This document shows positions 46,862 to 55,076 of a DNA stretch of 64,000 bases, one piece after another. A program made the translations under genes and the position numbers. The stretch lies in contig NZ_CP042997.1 in assembly GCF_008087625.1 (NCBI RefSeq), forward strand, positions 6,944,001 through 7,008,000, given 5' to 3'. The stretch comes from Aquisphaera giovannonii (GTDB taxonomy: Bacteria; Planctomycetota; Planctomycetia; Isosphaerales; Isosphaeraceae). How positions within the stretch are numbered: position 1 is the first letter of the stretch; each line of letters opens with the position of its first letter. Under the pieces are notes generated by a model, which made no database searches, had not been told where the DNA came from, and saw nothing but the letters and a program-made list of their open reading frames with translations.

Positions 46862-47002
46862 GGTCATTCTGGTCCATGGTGGAAGTTCAGGAAGATTGAG
46901 CAACCTCTGATTCGGGGGACCGCCTCTCCAATGGCCCTTTGACTTCAAATGAGCAGCGGGCTACCCAGATTGCCCGGCCGCCGGTCATAAACCAGAATGA
47001 CC
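46862..47002. repeat. MITE-like inverted-repeat element, copy B (141 bp)
   Basis: Perfect 12-base terminal inverted repeats: GGTCATTCTGGT (46862-46873) and ACCAGAATGACC (46991-47002). The interior aligns end to end with copy A at 43346-43483. Its left end served as target for the IS4 element, and the group II intron begins right after its right end. Non-coding. Confidence 0.7.
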
Positions 47003-49025
47003 TTGCGCCAAGTGAAGCCTGTGGAAAGGAGGATGAGCTCGAACTCGGAAACCTTTCGTCGGAGCCCTGCGGGTAACCAATCCCGCCTGGCAGAGCCGGG
47101 CCAGCAGCCAGAAGCGAGTCTTGCGTGGCGATGGGGCGACCCATCCCGCGAAGCGTAGACAGCCAGGCCGAAGGTCGTGTGATTGAGCCCCGAAAATGGA
47201 AGGCGCGGGGAGCCCTCGTCGTGGTCATGGGCGGGGGCCGCGCCGGGCGTCGCCGCACCTGGTCCCGCAGGGCGCGCCCGGTCCCGCCGGGGTCGGAGAG
47301 CACGGGCAACGGCCATCAGGTTTCCCCGGGAACTTGGGAGGCCCCGACGTCTCCATCGAAGCTCCGGATCGGGAGGCCGGATGACCAAACTCCCAGGCCC
47401 CCGGCGGGTCGCCCACGGCCGAGGGGAGCGAATCACGGGTGGAGCGATGGTATCGGGCTCGCGAAGGTAACGAAGCGGGCCGAGACGGGCGGCGGGGAGT
47501 CGGAGCGCCTCGCAGTACCGACGAGGCGGGGGAACCACACCGGAGGGACCCCGCGGAGGGAAGGGGGCGTCGGATCATGACACCGTCGGAGCGAAACATG
47601 GCGGGTGCATCGGAACCCGTGGACGTGTCCACGAAACGACGACGGATCGCGGAACTCGCTCGACGGGGCCCCGGGATGGGGTTCACGTCCCTGGCCCATC
47701 ACATCGATGTCGCCTGGCTCCACCAGGCGTACCGGCGGACCCGCAAGGATGGCGCGACCGGCGTGGACGGGCAGACCGGCGAGGACTATGCGGCGGACCT
47801 GATGGGCAACCTCGGGTCGTTGCTGGACCGAGCCCAGTCCGGCATGTACGTGGCGCCCCCGGTGCGACGGACCTACATCCCCAAGGCCGGCTCGGCCACC
47901 GAGACCCGGCCGCTGGGGATCCCGACCTTCGAAGACAAGGTGCTTCAACGGGCGGTGGCCATGGTGCTGGAGGCCATCTATGAGCAGGACTTCCTGGACT
48001 GCTCCTACGGCTTCCGGCCCGGTCGGTCGGCGCACCAGGCGCTGGACGCCATCTGGCATCAGGCGATGGACATGGGAGGGGGCTAGATCCTGGACGTGGA
48101 CATCCGGAAGTTCTTCGACACGATCGACCACGGCCATCTTCGGGAGTTCCTCGGGCGACGGGTGCGAGACGGTATGCTGCTGCGACTGATCGGCAAATGG
48201 CTCAACGCGGGGGTCCTCGAGGACGGCTGCGTCACGCATCCGGAATCGGGGGCGCCGCAGGGAGGTGTGGTGTCCCCCTTGCTCGCGAACCTGTTCCTGC
48301 ACTACGTGCTGGACGAGTGGTTCGAGCGCGAGGTCAAGCCCCGCCTCCGCGGGAGGGCCTTCCTGGTTCGCTACGCGGACGACTTCGTCATGGGTTTCAC
48401 CCACGAGTCCGACGCGCGGCAGGTCCTGGAGGTGCTCCCGAAGCGATTCGCCAGATACGGACTGACGATCCACCCCGACAAGACGCGGTTGGTGCCGTTC
48501 GAGCGGCCCGACCGCGACGCGCGCAAGCCCGGATCGGGAGGGCAGATTCCCGGGACGTTCGACTTCCTGGGGTTCACGCACTTCTGGACGCGGTCGAGGC
48601 GCGGGGTCCCGGTCGTGAGGCAGAAGACCGCACGAAGTCGCCTCGGCCGGGGGCTGGCCGCGATCTCGGAGTGGTGCCGGCTCAACCGGCACCTCCCGCT
48701 CGAGGACCAGCACCGCACACTGAGCCAGAAGCTGCGGGGCCATTTCGCCTACTACGGGATCACGGGCAACTCTGCTGCCCTGAGCCTGTTCCGGCACCTG
48801 GCCACCTGCATCTGGAGGCGATGGCTCTCCCGACAGCGTCGGGATAGAGACACCCCATGGGCGGAATTCAATCGGCTGCTGAAGCGTTACCCGCTCCCGC
48901 CGCCGATCCCGATCCATTCCGTGTGCCGTCCCGCAGCGAGTTCATGACCCGAGGAGCCGTATGCACGAAAGTGCACGTACGGATCTGTGGGAGCCCCGGG
49001 GGAGCAATCCCCCGGGGCGACCCGG
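47003..49025 (+). mobile_element. Group II intron with maturase/reverse-transcriptase ORF
   Basis: The 3' end is clear. Domain V is the stem at 48954-48986 (GAGCCGTATGCACGAAAG pairing with the following GTGCACGTACGGATC). It is followed by a domain VI-like stem in which CCCCGGGGG pairs with CCCCCGGGG across AGCAAT, ending near 49025. The 5' end is placed at TTGCGCC (47003), close to the group II consensus GTGCG, immediately after the right inverted repeat of copy B; this boundary is inferred. The ~570 bases before the ORF would be domains I-IV. The ORF lacks an HNH endonuclease domain. Confidence 0.75.
47577..48947 (+). pseudogene. ltrA: Group II intron reverse transcriptase/maturase interrupted by one in-frame TAG
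   Basis: From the ATG at 47577 the frame runs to TAG at 48084-48086, then continues in the same frame to 48947. The first part contains RT blocks RRTYIPKAGSATETRPLGIP and SYGFRPGRSAHQALDAIW. The second contains LDVDIRKFFDTIDH, GAPQGGVVSPLLANLFLHYV, the catalytic FLVRYADDFVMGF, FLGFTHFW and a maturase (domain X) tail ending in LLKRYPLPPP. The TAG sits where homologues usually have tryptophan (TGG), so a single G-to-A change explains it. Without readthrough the protein lacks its active site. No endonuclease domain is present. Confidence 0.85.
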
Positions 49026-49657
49026 CCCTTTGGCTTCCTCTGGGGTCAGCCGCAGGCCGGTCGTCCGCTCGAGGACGCGGCAGGCCGCCCGCATCGTCAG
49101 GCCTTCGTGCTTCTGCAGCGTCGCGGCCAGGGCGGCGGCCCGCGGGCACAGGCGCACCCCGGCGGCGCCGGTGGCGCCGGAGGTCTTCAGGGGGTGGGTG
49201 CTGTGGACCTCGCCGCAGCGGGGGCAATGGCCGCGGTAGGTGACCAGGCGGGTGACGCGGGGCCGGGCCGGGGGGACCTCCTCGATGAGCTGCTCGAGGG
49301 GCTCGACCGCCTCGACGGCGCCGCCGCACCCGGGGCAGGCCGGCAGCGGGACCTCGACCTGCTCGTCGATGTGCTCGGGCGCGGCGCGGCGGGCGCCGGG
49401 TGCCCTTCGGGCCGCCCGGGCCGCTTGCGGGAGGCCTCGGGGACCTTGCGAGAGCCCCGGCGGCGGAACGGGGCGGCCTGCCGGGCCGCGGCTCGCCGGG
49501 CCTCCTCGAGCTGGTCCTGCAACGTCTTGTTGTGCCCCTCCAGCTCGGCGAGCCGCCGCTCGAGCTCGGCGACCGTGGCGCGGAGCGACCGGTTCTCCTG
49601 AAGGAGTTGCTCGACAAGCGCCGAAGGCTCTGCCGGTATGCGCTCGTGCGCCGTCAT
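49026..49657 (-). pseudogene. IS66-family transposase fragment, frameshifted and truncated
   Basis: Starts at 49657 (MTAHERIPAEPSALVEQLLQ) with a leucine-zipper-like helix (ATVAELERRLAELEGHNKTL) and the KRPGRPEGHPAP linker. A one-base shift near 49,390 is then needed to continue into the zinc-binding part (PACPGCGGAVEAVEPLEQLI; YRGHCPRCGEVHSTHPL) and into CPRAAALAATLQKHEGLTMR. Similarity stops at the group II intron end, so the catalytic half is missing. The intron lies on the opposite strand. Both the shift and the truncation make this a dead copy. Confidence 0.75.
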
Positions 49658-49761
49658 GATCCGCCCCCGAAGTGGACAGGATCCAGCAATTAGCCTCTCG
49701 CCCGGCCTACGTCAACTACCTACCCGCTAAACACGTACATTGGGAAAACCAAAAACCAGAC

Positions 49762-49829
49762 CTGACCCCGTGGAGGTGATGACCCCGTGGAGGTGACCCC
49801 TGACCCCGTGGAGGTGACCCCGTGGAGGT
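49762..49829. repeat. Short tandem repeat TGACCCCGTGGAGG, four copies
   Basis: TGACCCCGTGGAGG occurs four times within 68 bases, with variable 2-8-base spacers, immediately before ISAzo13 copy 2. The TGACCCC core is the complement of the GGGGTCA core of the array at 45,291-45,355. The rest of 49,658-49,761 holds nothing recognisable. Confidence 0.6.
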
Positions 49830-49854
49830 TAGGGCCCGGGCAAAAATAAAGTCG

Positions 49855-51012
49855 TCAGATTTTGCTGGAATGTGGCTTGATGGTGTAATTCCATTCGCCG
49901 TGGAATTGAGCCGGTCTGAGATGGACCTTCGCCAACTGCTCATCGGTGACCGTGAGGCCCGTCTCGTACTTGGCTTCGTCGACGGCGGCCTTCACGATCA
50001 GGTCCTTCGTCGTTCGCGTGGCGGCGATGAGGTTGACGATCACCTGGATGCTCACCAGCGGCTTCCCCCGCCAGTTCTGCGTGATGAAGCAGGACAGCCG
50101 GTGCTCCACCTTGTTCCACTTGCTTGTCCCGGGCGGGAAGTGGCTCACCGTCAGCTTCAGGCCGATCGCATCGGCCAGCCCTTGCAACGCGACCTTCCAC
50201 AGTCGCGTCCGGTAGCTGTTGCTCCCGCCGCCATCGGCCGTGATGAACAGCCCCGTGGCCCGGGGGAATCGCTGGCTACCCATCTCCTCCCACCACCGGC
50301 GGATGCTCGCGGTCGCGAAATAGGCCGTGTCGTGGTCGACGCCGACGCTCACCCAGCCCTGGTTGTGGGTCACGTCGTAGACGCCGTAGGGGATCGCCTT
50401 GCCGAGTCCCTTGTCCTGGAAGTCGTGGACCCGGACCTCTTCGGGCTCCCCCTCGGGATGCCATTCGCGACCGCCGTTCCTGAAGTCCCCCACCAGCTCC
50501 TTCTTCTTCGTGTCCACCGAGATCACCGGCTGCCGACGCCTCTGGAATCGCGTCGCCTGGGCGTTGATGAACTCGAACTGCGCGTTGCGGTCGGGATGCT
50601 GGTCCCCCTCTCGCGTCTTGCGGTTGGCTTGCAGGCTGTAGCCGGCCTCGTGGAGCAGCCAGGCCACCGTGCGATAGCCGACCCGATGCCCCTGGCCGGC
50701 CAACTCCGTCGCCAGCCGCCGCGTGCTCTTGCACGTCCAGCGCAGCGGCGACATCGAGTCGCCGCGCGTCAACGGCTCCAGCAACGCCTCCAGTGCCGCG
50801 GCCAAGGTCGGGTCCGATTCGGTCGCCCGCTTGCGCCCCGCGCCGCCGCGCCGAAGCCGCTCGGAGACGGGCTCGTCCGGGTGGCGATCCCGATACTCCA
50901 GCTCGCGCAAGCCCGCCGCGATCGTGTCGCGAGCCAGCCCTGTAGCCCTCGCGACCGCCGTGACGCCCCCGTATCCGTAATCGCGCGCCTCGGTCGCGGC
51001 CCACTGTCGCTT
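49855..51012 (-). pseudogene. ISAzo13 transposase, C-terminal ~94% (copy 2)
   Basis: Continuous from KRQWAATEARDYGYGGVTAV to the family C-terminus FHGEWNYTIKP. The catalytic residues VISVDTKKKEL, ITADGGGSN and KWNKVEHRLSCF are all present. The frame is cut at 51012 by the left end of the IS3 element; the codons read beyond that are IS3 DNA. The missing N-terminus is at 53280-53353. Confidence 0.88.
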
Positions 51013-51080
51013 TATAATGGACCCCGGAAATCGGACCACTCGGTAAGTTATCCTTGAGGGCAACTCATCGAGGGCGCGAC

Positions 51081-51365
51081 ATGGGACAGATCCGCAAGCG
51101 GCATTCGGCGGCGTTCAAGGCCAAGGTAGCCCTGGAGGCCGCCAAGCAGCAGAAGATGGTCAGCGAGCTGGCCAAGGAGCATCAGGTCCATCCGGTGCAG
51201 ATCAGCCAGTGGAAGAAGCAGCTCCTCGACGGCATCGAGGGGCTCTTCGAGCCCGCCTCGGCGCCCCGCCGACCCGACCCCGACAAGCTCCAGGCCGAGC
51301 TCTACGAGCAGATCGGCCGGCTCCAGATGGAGCTGTCCTGGGTGGAAAAAAAACTCGGCGCCTGA
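51081..51365 (+). CDS. IS3-family OrfA (helix-turn-helix protein)
   Basis: 94 residues from the ATG at 51081. MGQIRKRHSAAFKAKVALEA and ELAKEHQVHPVQISQWKKQL are the classical OrfA helix-turn-helix, followed by a leucine-zipper-like helix (LQAELYEQIGRLQMELSWVE). It ends just after an A8 run (51346-51353). OrfB lies in the +1 frame, reached if one A is lost from the run. Its role is to recognise IS ends, alone or fused to OrfB. Confidence 0.88.
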   Translation: MGQIRKRHSAAFKAKVALEAAKQQKMVSELAKEHQVHPVQISQWKKQLLDGIEGLFEPASAPRRPDPDKLQAELYEQIGRLQMELSWVEKKLGA

Positions 51366-52206
51366 CGCGGCGGCGCGGCGCCTCCTGATCGAGCCCGATC
51401 ACCCGGGCCTGAGCGTGCGCCGCCAGTGCCAGCTGCTGGGGATCAACCGCTCCGGCCTCTACTACGAGCCGGCGACGGAGTCCGAGGCGAACTTGCGGCT
51501 GATGCGGATGATCGACGAGCAGTACCTGCGCACGCCGTTCTACGGCAGCCGCCGCATGGCGGCCCACCTGACGGCCCTGGGGGAGCCGGTCAATCGCAAG
51601 CGGGCGCAGCGGCTGATGACGACCATGGGCCTGGAGGCGATCTACCCGAGGCCGAGGACCACCACGAGGAGCCCCGACCATAAGATCTACCCCTACCTGC
51701 TGCGCGACGTGACGATCGACCGATGCGACCAGGTCTGGTCGACCGACGTGACCTACCTGCCCCTGGAGGGGGGCTACATGTTCCTGGCGGCGGTGATCGA
51801 CTGGCACAGCCGCTTCGTCCTGTCGTGGAGGCTGTCGAACACGCTCGACGGCCGGTTCTGCCTGGAGGCATTGGAGGCGGCCCTGGGAGGGGGGCGGCCG
51901 GAGGTCTTCAACACCGACCAGGGCTCGCAGTTCACGGCGCGGGCCCTCACGGGGAGGCTGGAGGAGGCGGGGGTGGCGGTGAGCATGGACGGCCGCGGGC
52001 GGGCGCTGGACAACGTGTTCATCGAGCGGCTGTGGCGGTCGCTGAAATACGAGGAGGTGTACTTAAAGTCATATCGAGATGTGATGGAGATGGAGGCCGG
52101 GCTGGGCGGCTGGTTCTCGTTCTACAACCACGAGCGGCCGCATCAGGCCCTGGGCTACCGGACGCCCGCGGATGTCTATCGCGGCGCCGCGGCGGTCGGG
52201 CCTTGA
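51352..52206 (+). CDS. IS3-family OrfB (DDE integrase-like transposase)
   Basis: The frame is open from the A8 run; the first possible independent start is GTG at 51415 (263 residues). Features are RRQCQLLGINRSGLYYEP, PFYGSRRMAAHLTALG and LMTTMGLEAIYPRPRT. The DDE residues are in VWSTDVTYLPL, FNTDQGSQFTA and VFIERLWRSLKYEEVY. It is normally made as an OrfAB fusion. Here the frames differ by +1/-2 rather than the usual -1, so expression would need slippage on the A run or the copy is off by one base. It ends 24 bases before the IS5 element. Confidence 0.88.
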   Translation, partial: NSAPDAAARRLLIEPDHPGLSVRRQCQLLGINRSGLYYEPATESEANLRLMRMIDEQYLRTPFYGSRRMAAHLTALGEPVNRKRAQRLMTTMGLEAIYPRPRTTTRSPDHKIYPYLLRDVTIDRCDQVWSTDVTYLPLEGGYMFLAAVIDWHSRFVLSWRLSNTLDGRFCLEALEAALGGGRPEVFNTDQGSQFTARALTGRLEEAGVAVSMDGRGRALDNVFIERLWRSLKYEEVYLKSYRDVMEMEAGLGGWFSFYNHERPHQALGYRTPADVYRGAAAVGP

Positions 52207-52230
52207 GAGCAGGGAGGGCCCCGCGGCTTA

Positions 52231-53228
52231 GAAACTATCCGAGAACTTGGCTTTCCGGAATGCCCTTTGCTTGAAGGGGTTTGTGTCATGAGATCCGCTC
52301 GCGAGGGGGGCACCATGACCAGGAGGCCCGGAGATGGCTCGCCGGAAATCGCAAGTCCCGCCGCTGGAGACGATCTGGGAGATCCCCGATGAGCTGTGGG
52401 CCAGGATCGAGCCGATCCTCCTGGAGTTCTGGCCCGCCAAGGCGACGGGGCGACCGCCGGCCCAGTGGCGGAGGATGCTCGAAGGGATCATCTTCCGGAT
52501 GCGCAGCGGCTGCCAGTGGGATCAGCTCCCGGAGCGGTTCGGGCCCAAGAGCACCGTCCACGACTGGTTCCGGCGATGGGCCGAGGGGGGCGTCCTGGAG
52601 GGGATCTGGGCGGTCATCCTCGCCGAGTGCGACGAGCTCGGCGGGGTGGATTGGAGATGGCAGAGCGCCGACGCGATGCTGGGCAAGGCCCGGTCCGGGG
52701 GGGGAAAAGACGGGCAGGAACCCCACCGACCGCGGCAAGCAGGGCACCAAGAAGAGCCTGCTGACCGACGCCGATGGCGGGCCGCTGGGGGTGGTGATCG
52801 CCGGGGCCAACGTCGTGGAGCAGAAGCTCCTGGCCGAGACGATCGAGGCGATCGTCGTCGAGAGGCCCGAGCCGTCGGCCGACGAGCCGCAGAACCTCTG
52901 CCTCGACAAGGGGTATGACAACCCCCGCTCGGAGGAGGCGGCGACCGCCTCCGGATACGCGCCGCACATCCGTCGCATCGGCGAGGAGAAGAAGGCCGTC
53001 GACACCTCGAAGGGGCACAAGCCCCGCCGCTGGGTCGTCGAGCGGACCTTCGCCTGGCTGTCGAAGTGCCGCGGCCTGCTGGTGAGGTACGAGAAGAACG
53101 ACATCAACTACCTCGGCATGATCCAGCTCGCCTGCGCCCTCCTCTGGTATCGCAGGCTCTATCGCCTCACTCAAGGCAAGCCCAAAGTAGCCGTCACATG
53201 ATCACTACAGGTGTTCTCGGATAGTTTC
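52231..53228 (+). mobile_element. IS5-family insertion sequence nested in the IS3 element
   Basis: Perfect 16-base inverted repeats GAAACTATCCGAGAAC (52231-52246) and its complement (53213-53228). TTA flanks both sides (52228-52230 and 53229-53231), in agreement with the 3-base T-N-A duplication of IS5 subgroups. The perfect ends suggest this is the youngest element of the nest. Confidence 0.93.
52334..53201 (+). CDS. IS5-family transposase in two overlapping frames joined at a G8 run
   Basis: The first frame starts at ATG 52334 (MARRKSQVPPLETIWEIPDE) and carries the DNA-binding part (PPAQWRRMLEGIIFRMRSGC; WDQLPERFGPKSTVHDWFRR). At the G8 run 52697-52704 the family sequence changes frame to EKTGRNPTDRGKQGTKKSLL, then CLDKGYDNP and RRWVVERTFAWLSKC, which supply the later catalytic residues, ending at 53201. 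One G fewer restores a single frame of ~288 residues. IS5 relatives often use such programmed shifts, so this may be functional rather than decayed. Confidence 0.85.
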
Positions 53229-53279
53229 TTAACGTGAAATCCGGGCCGAGTGGTCTGGACAATGGGGTCCACTTCACTT

Positions 53280-53353
53280 GACCGTTCATCGAGCACGGCT
53301 TCGAGGGAATGATATTTGATGCGGATTCGTTCGATCGCCGGAACATCCTGCAT
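53280..53353 (-). pseudogene. N-terminal fragment of the copy 2 ISAzo13 transposase
   Basis: MQDVPAIERIRIKYHSLEAV then LDERS matches the N-terminus of copy 1 (MQDATRIERIRAKFCALDAV). It is cut by the right end of the IS3 element. Rejoining it to the fragment ending at 51012 leaves the frame off by one base at the junction, so this copy had probably also lost a base. Confidence 0.85.
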
Positions 53354-53384
53354 GACCTGGAGTCATACAGTACGAAGGCCCCCC

Positions 53385-54887
53385 GTAACCGTTCACAGGT
53401 CGGGGCGGGGTTTTGAGAAACCGGGGTTCGCGCCGCCGGGAAAACCGGCAACATCTCATCCATGTCGCTGGAAATCACGGACGACCTGATTGCCCGTCAA
53501 TCGCCTGAAGCGCAGGCGATCATCCGGCTCCTGTTGGCCAGGATCGCCGAGCAAGATCGTCGGATCGCCCGGTTGGAAGCCGAATTGAAGTCGCTGCGCA
53601 AGACGCCGCAGAACTCCTCGCTGCCCCCCAGCACTCAGCACCCGCATGCCAGGCCCGCGAGCCGCGAGGCGAGGTCGAGACGGAAAAGGGGCGGGCAGCC
53701 CGGGCATCGCAAGCATGAACGTCCCCTGATTCGCACCGAGGACTGCCAGGCGGTCGTCACCCTCATGCCCGGCGGATGTCGCCGTTGTGGGACGAGGTTG
53801 TCGGGGGTCGATCCCGAGCCGTTGCGCCATCAAGTCTGGGAACTGCCCGAGATCAAGCCGGTCGTCACGGAGTATCAGCGGCATCGCCTGAGCTGCCCCC
53901 GCTGCGGGGAGGGCACGTGTGCCGAACTCCCCGCGGGCGTCCCTCGTGGCCAGTCGGGGCCGCGGCTGATCGCCTTCGTCGCCACGCTCATGGCCCACTT
54001 CCGGCAGAGCAAGCGCCGCACGTCGCTATTCGTGACCTCGATCCTGAACATCCCCTGCTGCCCGTCGTTGACCGTCAAGCACCAGCGGATCGCGACCCGG
54101 GCGCTGCAGCCCGCGTACGATCGACTCGTGGCCGCCCTGCCATCGCAGCCCCATCTCAACGGGGACGAATCGCCGACCAAGGAAGGCACGACGAAGGCAT
54201 GGCTGTGGACGTTCGTGGCCGGGACCTTCACGGTGTTCGCCCTCCGCGGCAGTCGCGCCGCCACGGCGATCAGCGAGCTGCTGGGCGAGGCGTTCGCCGG
54301 CGTGATGACCTGCGATCGAGCGAAGATGTACTGGCGATGTGGCCGGCTTCAGTGGTGCTGGGCCCATCTGAAGCGGGACTTCCAGGCGCTGGTGGATCAT
54401 GCCGATCCGCAGGTGCGGCGGCTGGGCCACGACCTGATGCGGCCGACCCGGGAACTGTTTCGGCAATGGTCGCGGTGCCGTGACGGGACGATCAGCCGCG
54501 GCGAATTGGGACGGGCCCTGGCGCCGGTCCGCCATCGAGTGGAGGCCTTGCTGCTGCGCGGTGCGTTCAGCGGCAATCCGCGCCTGACGGGCATGTGCCG
54601 GGAGCTCTACGATCATCGCGACTGGCTCTGGTCATTCCTGGACGCGGATGGGGTCAACCGACGAACAATGCCGGTGAGCGCTCATTGCGCCATGCGGTGA
54701 TCTGGCGAAAGCTCTCGTTCGGGACGCAGAGCCCGCACGGGAGCCGGTTCGTGGAGACGCTGTTGAGCGTCATCGAGACCTGCCGCCAGCAGGACCGCAA
54801 CGTCCTCGACTTCGTGACTCACGCCGTCACCGCCCACTTTCGCGGTGAAACATCCCCTACACTCCTCCCCGGGCCGTGAACGATTAC
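53385..54887 (+). mobile_element. IS66-family insertion sequence in the leader of ISAzo13 copy 2
   Basis: Ends GTAACCGTTCACAGGTC (53385) and the complement of the right end, GTAATCGTTCACGGCCC, form the GTAA-type inverted repeats of IS66. AGGCCCCCC flanks both ends (53376-53384 and 54888-54896); the family duplicates 8 bases. It lacks visible TnpA/TnpB accessory genes, as in single-gene IS66 relatives. Confidence 0.88.
53462..54879 (+). pseudogene. IS66-family transposase with a one-base frameshift near its end
   Basis: The frame from ATG 53462 has a leucine-zipper helix (IRLLLARIAEQDRRIARLEA), the SSLPPS/KRGGQPGHRKHER linker and zinc-binding cysteines (GGCRRCGTRL; LSCPRCGEGTC). It also has catalytic regions LNGDESPTKEGTTKAWLWTF and DRAKMYWRCGRLQWCW. 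At 54,654-54,660 the family sequence leaves this frame and continues one frame over as PTNNAGERSLRHAVIWRKLS, which holds the catalytic Glu, to 54879. A single missing base explains it; the uninterrupted frame would be ~471 residues. Probably inactive unless the shift is programmed. Confidence 0.85.
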
Positions 54888-55076
54888 AGGCCCCCCTGTG
54901 CAAGGAAACTTGACGACTTTATTTTTGCCCGGACCCTTAGTGGTAGAAGATCCTGCGGAAGCCGGCAACATAGTCAGCGACCCGGTCGAGGAATTCCGGC
55001 CTCAATTCGGGGCTGTGGGGTATGCCTATGTTGATCATGCGAACAATGAGACTTCTCGCCGATCACCACCTCGATT

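Larger units (their letters stand above)
51013..53276 (+). mobile_element. IS3-family insertion sequence interrupted by an IS5 element
   Basis: Ends TATAATGGACCCC (51013) and the complement of the right end, TGAAGTGGACCCC (53276), share TGGACCCC and an inner GACCACTCGG block, forming ~31-base imperfect inverted repeats. CTT flanks both sides (51010-51012 and 53277-53279), a 3-base duplication. The IS5 element at 52231-53228 sits just after the end of orfB. Confidence 0.88.
49832..54936 (-). mobile_element. ISAzo13-family insertion sequence, copy 2, split by nested IS3, IS5 and IS66 elements
   Basis: Outer ends at 49832-49857 and 54911-54936 are 26-base inverted repeats with one mismatch. Flanks are TTA on both sides (49829-49831 and 54937-54939). 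Removing the IS66 element (53385-54887) and the IS3 element (51013-53276) restores an ISAzo13 element of about 1.3 kb, with the transposase start ~70 bases from the end as in copy 1. Confidence 0.9.

Noticed and set aside
43343-47002. Considered the two ~140-bp repeats as a CRISPR or attachment site pair
   Set aside because: Only two diverged copies, no regular spacers, and the ends are inverted rather than direct repeats.
51013-51063. Extension of the ISAzo13 copy 2 transposase to an N-terminus at 51063
   Set aside because: Those codons read through the left end of the IS3 element; the true N-terminus is at 53280-53353.
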